Assembly: GCA_036398095.1 (NCBI GenBank)
Contig: DASWHR010000024.1
Span: 1 to 64,000, forward strand
Origin: DASWHR01 sp036398095
Lineage (GTDB): Bacteria; Actinomycetota; AC-67
Direction: 5' to 3'
DNA: 64,000 bases
The position numbers were made by a program, and so were the translations under genes. Shown here piece by piece: positions 63,318 through 64,000 of the stretch; positions within the stretch are counted from its first letter, which is position 1; the number at the start of each line of letters is the position of its first letter. The notes under the pieces are model-generated. The model was not told the DNA's origin, did not search any database, and saw only the letters and a program-made list of their open reading frames with translations.

Positions 63318-64000
63318 TCACCGGGCCCAGCGATCGGCCCATCGCGAGAACTCGGCGTTGCCCGAGGCGCGCGCGAGCCGGCGAAGCACGTCTACGTGGA
63401 TGGCGTGATAGCGCATATTGATGGTGCGGCCTTGGAAGCGTTGCGGGATCTCGATCGTGGCCGGCGATGCGGCCGCGTCGAGCGTCGCGATCCGGATCCA
63501 CCCGCCTTCCTGTCGTGCCTCAAGCGTGCCGGCGCCGCGATACGCGACGCGCAGGAACACGCGCGGCACGGCACGAACCGACACCGGGTAGCGCGGCCGG
63601 ACTCCCGTCGCGATCGCCGCGTGATCCGGTCGCGCAACGACGCGCCCGGCGCCGTCGACGACGACGGCTTCTTCGACGACCGCTCCGGCGATTCTGATCT
63701 CGGTGCCGTCACTCCGTCGAAGCAGGTCGTAGGCGCTGATCGAGCCGCCCGGCGTCGGAACGTCGAACAGCGGCAACAGCGCCGCGGCGGCCGTCGCACC
63801 GCGAGCGAACAGGTCGCGGCCACGGGCGTCCCCGGTCACCTCGGCGAACGAACGCGCCGACATGATCGAAAACAGATGCCCGTTGAGCACGTATGACGGC
63901 GTCGGGCTCGGATACTCCTGAATCCACGCGCCGCCGCCGGCTTCGTCGACGAGTCCGCCGGATGCGCGCGGAAGGAGCAGCGATTCGAACGTTGATCGGG
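63318..64000 (-). CDS. D-glucuronyl C5-epimerase-like protein (C-terminal part)
   Basis: The frame is open to the right edge, so 226 C-terminal residues are seen. GGGAWIQEYPSPTPSYVLNG, HLFSIMSARSFAEVTGD, LPLFDV...YDLLR and YHAIHVDVLRRLARASGN follow the pattern of the C5-epim_C domain (D-glucuronyl C5-epimerase C-terminal), an alpha/alpha toroid fold. In animals and some bacteria such proteins epimerise or bind uronic-acid polymers. The catalytic half cannot be judged here. Substrate is unknown; a role in surface polysaccharide modification is inferred. Confidence 0.75.
   Translation of the reverse strand, partial: RSTFESLLLPRASGGLVDEAGGGAWIQEYPSPTPSYVLNGHLFSIMSARSFAEVTGDARGRDLFARGATAAAALLPLFDVPTPGGSISAYDLLRRSDGTEIRIAGAVVEEAVVVDGAGRVVARPDHAAIATGVRPRYPVSVRAVPRVFLRVAYRGAGTLEARQEGGWIRIATLDAAASPATIEIPQRFQGRTINMRYHAIHVDVLRRLARASGNAEFSRWADRWAR

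Overview
The window is about two-thirds G+C and gene-dense, with many GTG and one likely TTG start. It most resembles an uncultured or poorly studied member of the Actinomycetota. The pointers are: mycothiol-type enzymes side by side (two DinB/maleylpyruvate-isomerase-like proteins and a PIG-L/Mca-like deacetylase), an F420-type luciferase-like oxidoreductase, two secreted proteases ending in an LPATG sortase signal, a DUF5667-like protein, and many start codons lying 6-8 nt after a TANNNT box (leaderless transcripts). No rRNA, tRNA, prophage or CRISPR was seen, so the lineage cannot be fixed from this window.

Layout. 1-0.9 kb: tail of a sialidase-like BNR protein. 0.95-7.8 kb: a branched-chain-amino-acid-type ABC operon (livF, livG, an acyl-CoA synthetase, livH, livM, livK), almost every junction a 4-base stop/start overlap, closed by a good terminator. 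7.8-10 kb: a His-rich membrane protein, a DUF3892-like protein, a TetR regulator and a small conserved protein. 10-13.7 kb: a huge M6 metalloprotease with a cell-wall anchor. 13.8-19.8 kb: a tightly coupled operon of a reductase-HAD fusion, a zinc alcohol dehydrogenase, a LarA-like protein and a PlsC acyltransferase, behind a 16-bp palindrome. 19.9-20.0 kb: a 118-bp MITE-like element. 20.1-28.6 kb: mostly exported proteins (lipoproteins, a Tat-exported PHP phosphoesterase, a matrixin-like protein that has lost all its zinc ligands, a beta-propeller). 28.6-34.1 kb: transglutaminase/alpha-E/ATP-grasp trio plus fumarylacetoacetase and an uncharacterised partner. 34.1-42.6 kb: secreted double-propeller protein, two-component system and a cell-wall-anchored subtilase. 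42.7-45 kb: mycothiol-linked genes. 45-49.9 kb: a GGDEF-EAL protein with a possible leader peptide, an RlpA-like protein, an HD protein and a small secreted protein. 49.9-58.5 kb: an alkyltransferase-like (ATL) repair protein, a Usp-Usp-Rieske fusion next to a membrane cupredoxin, NAGPA-like and NlpC/P60 cell-envelope enzymes, a YncE-like propeller, YdeI-like and LLM proteins and a cNMP-binding protein. 58.5-64 kb: a 1293-residue cyclase-like/ATPase/TPR regulator, a GNAT enzyme and the C-terminal part of a glucuronyl C5-epimerase-like protein.

Taken together, the region is rich in cell-surface functions (anchored proteases, propellers, peptidoglycan enzymes) with interspersed lipid and aromatic catabolic genes. 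The least explained items are the Usp-Usp-Rieske/cupredoxin pair, the reductase-HAD/ADH/LarA/PlsC operon and the exported cluster built around the dead matrixin.
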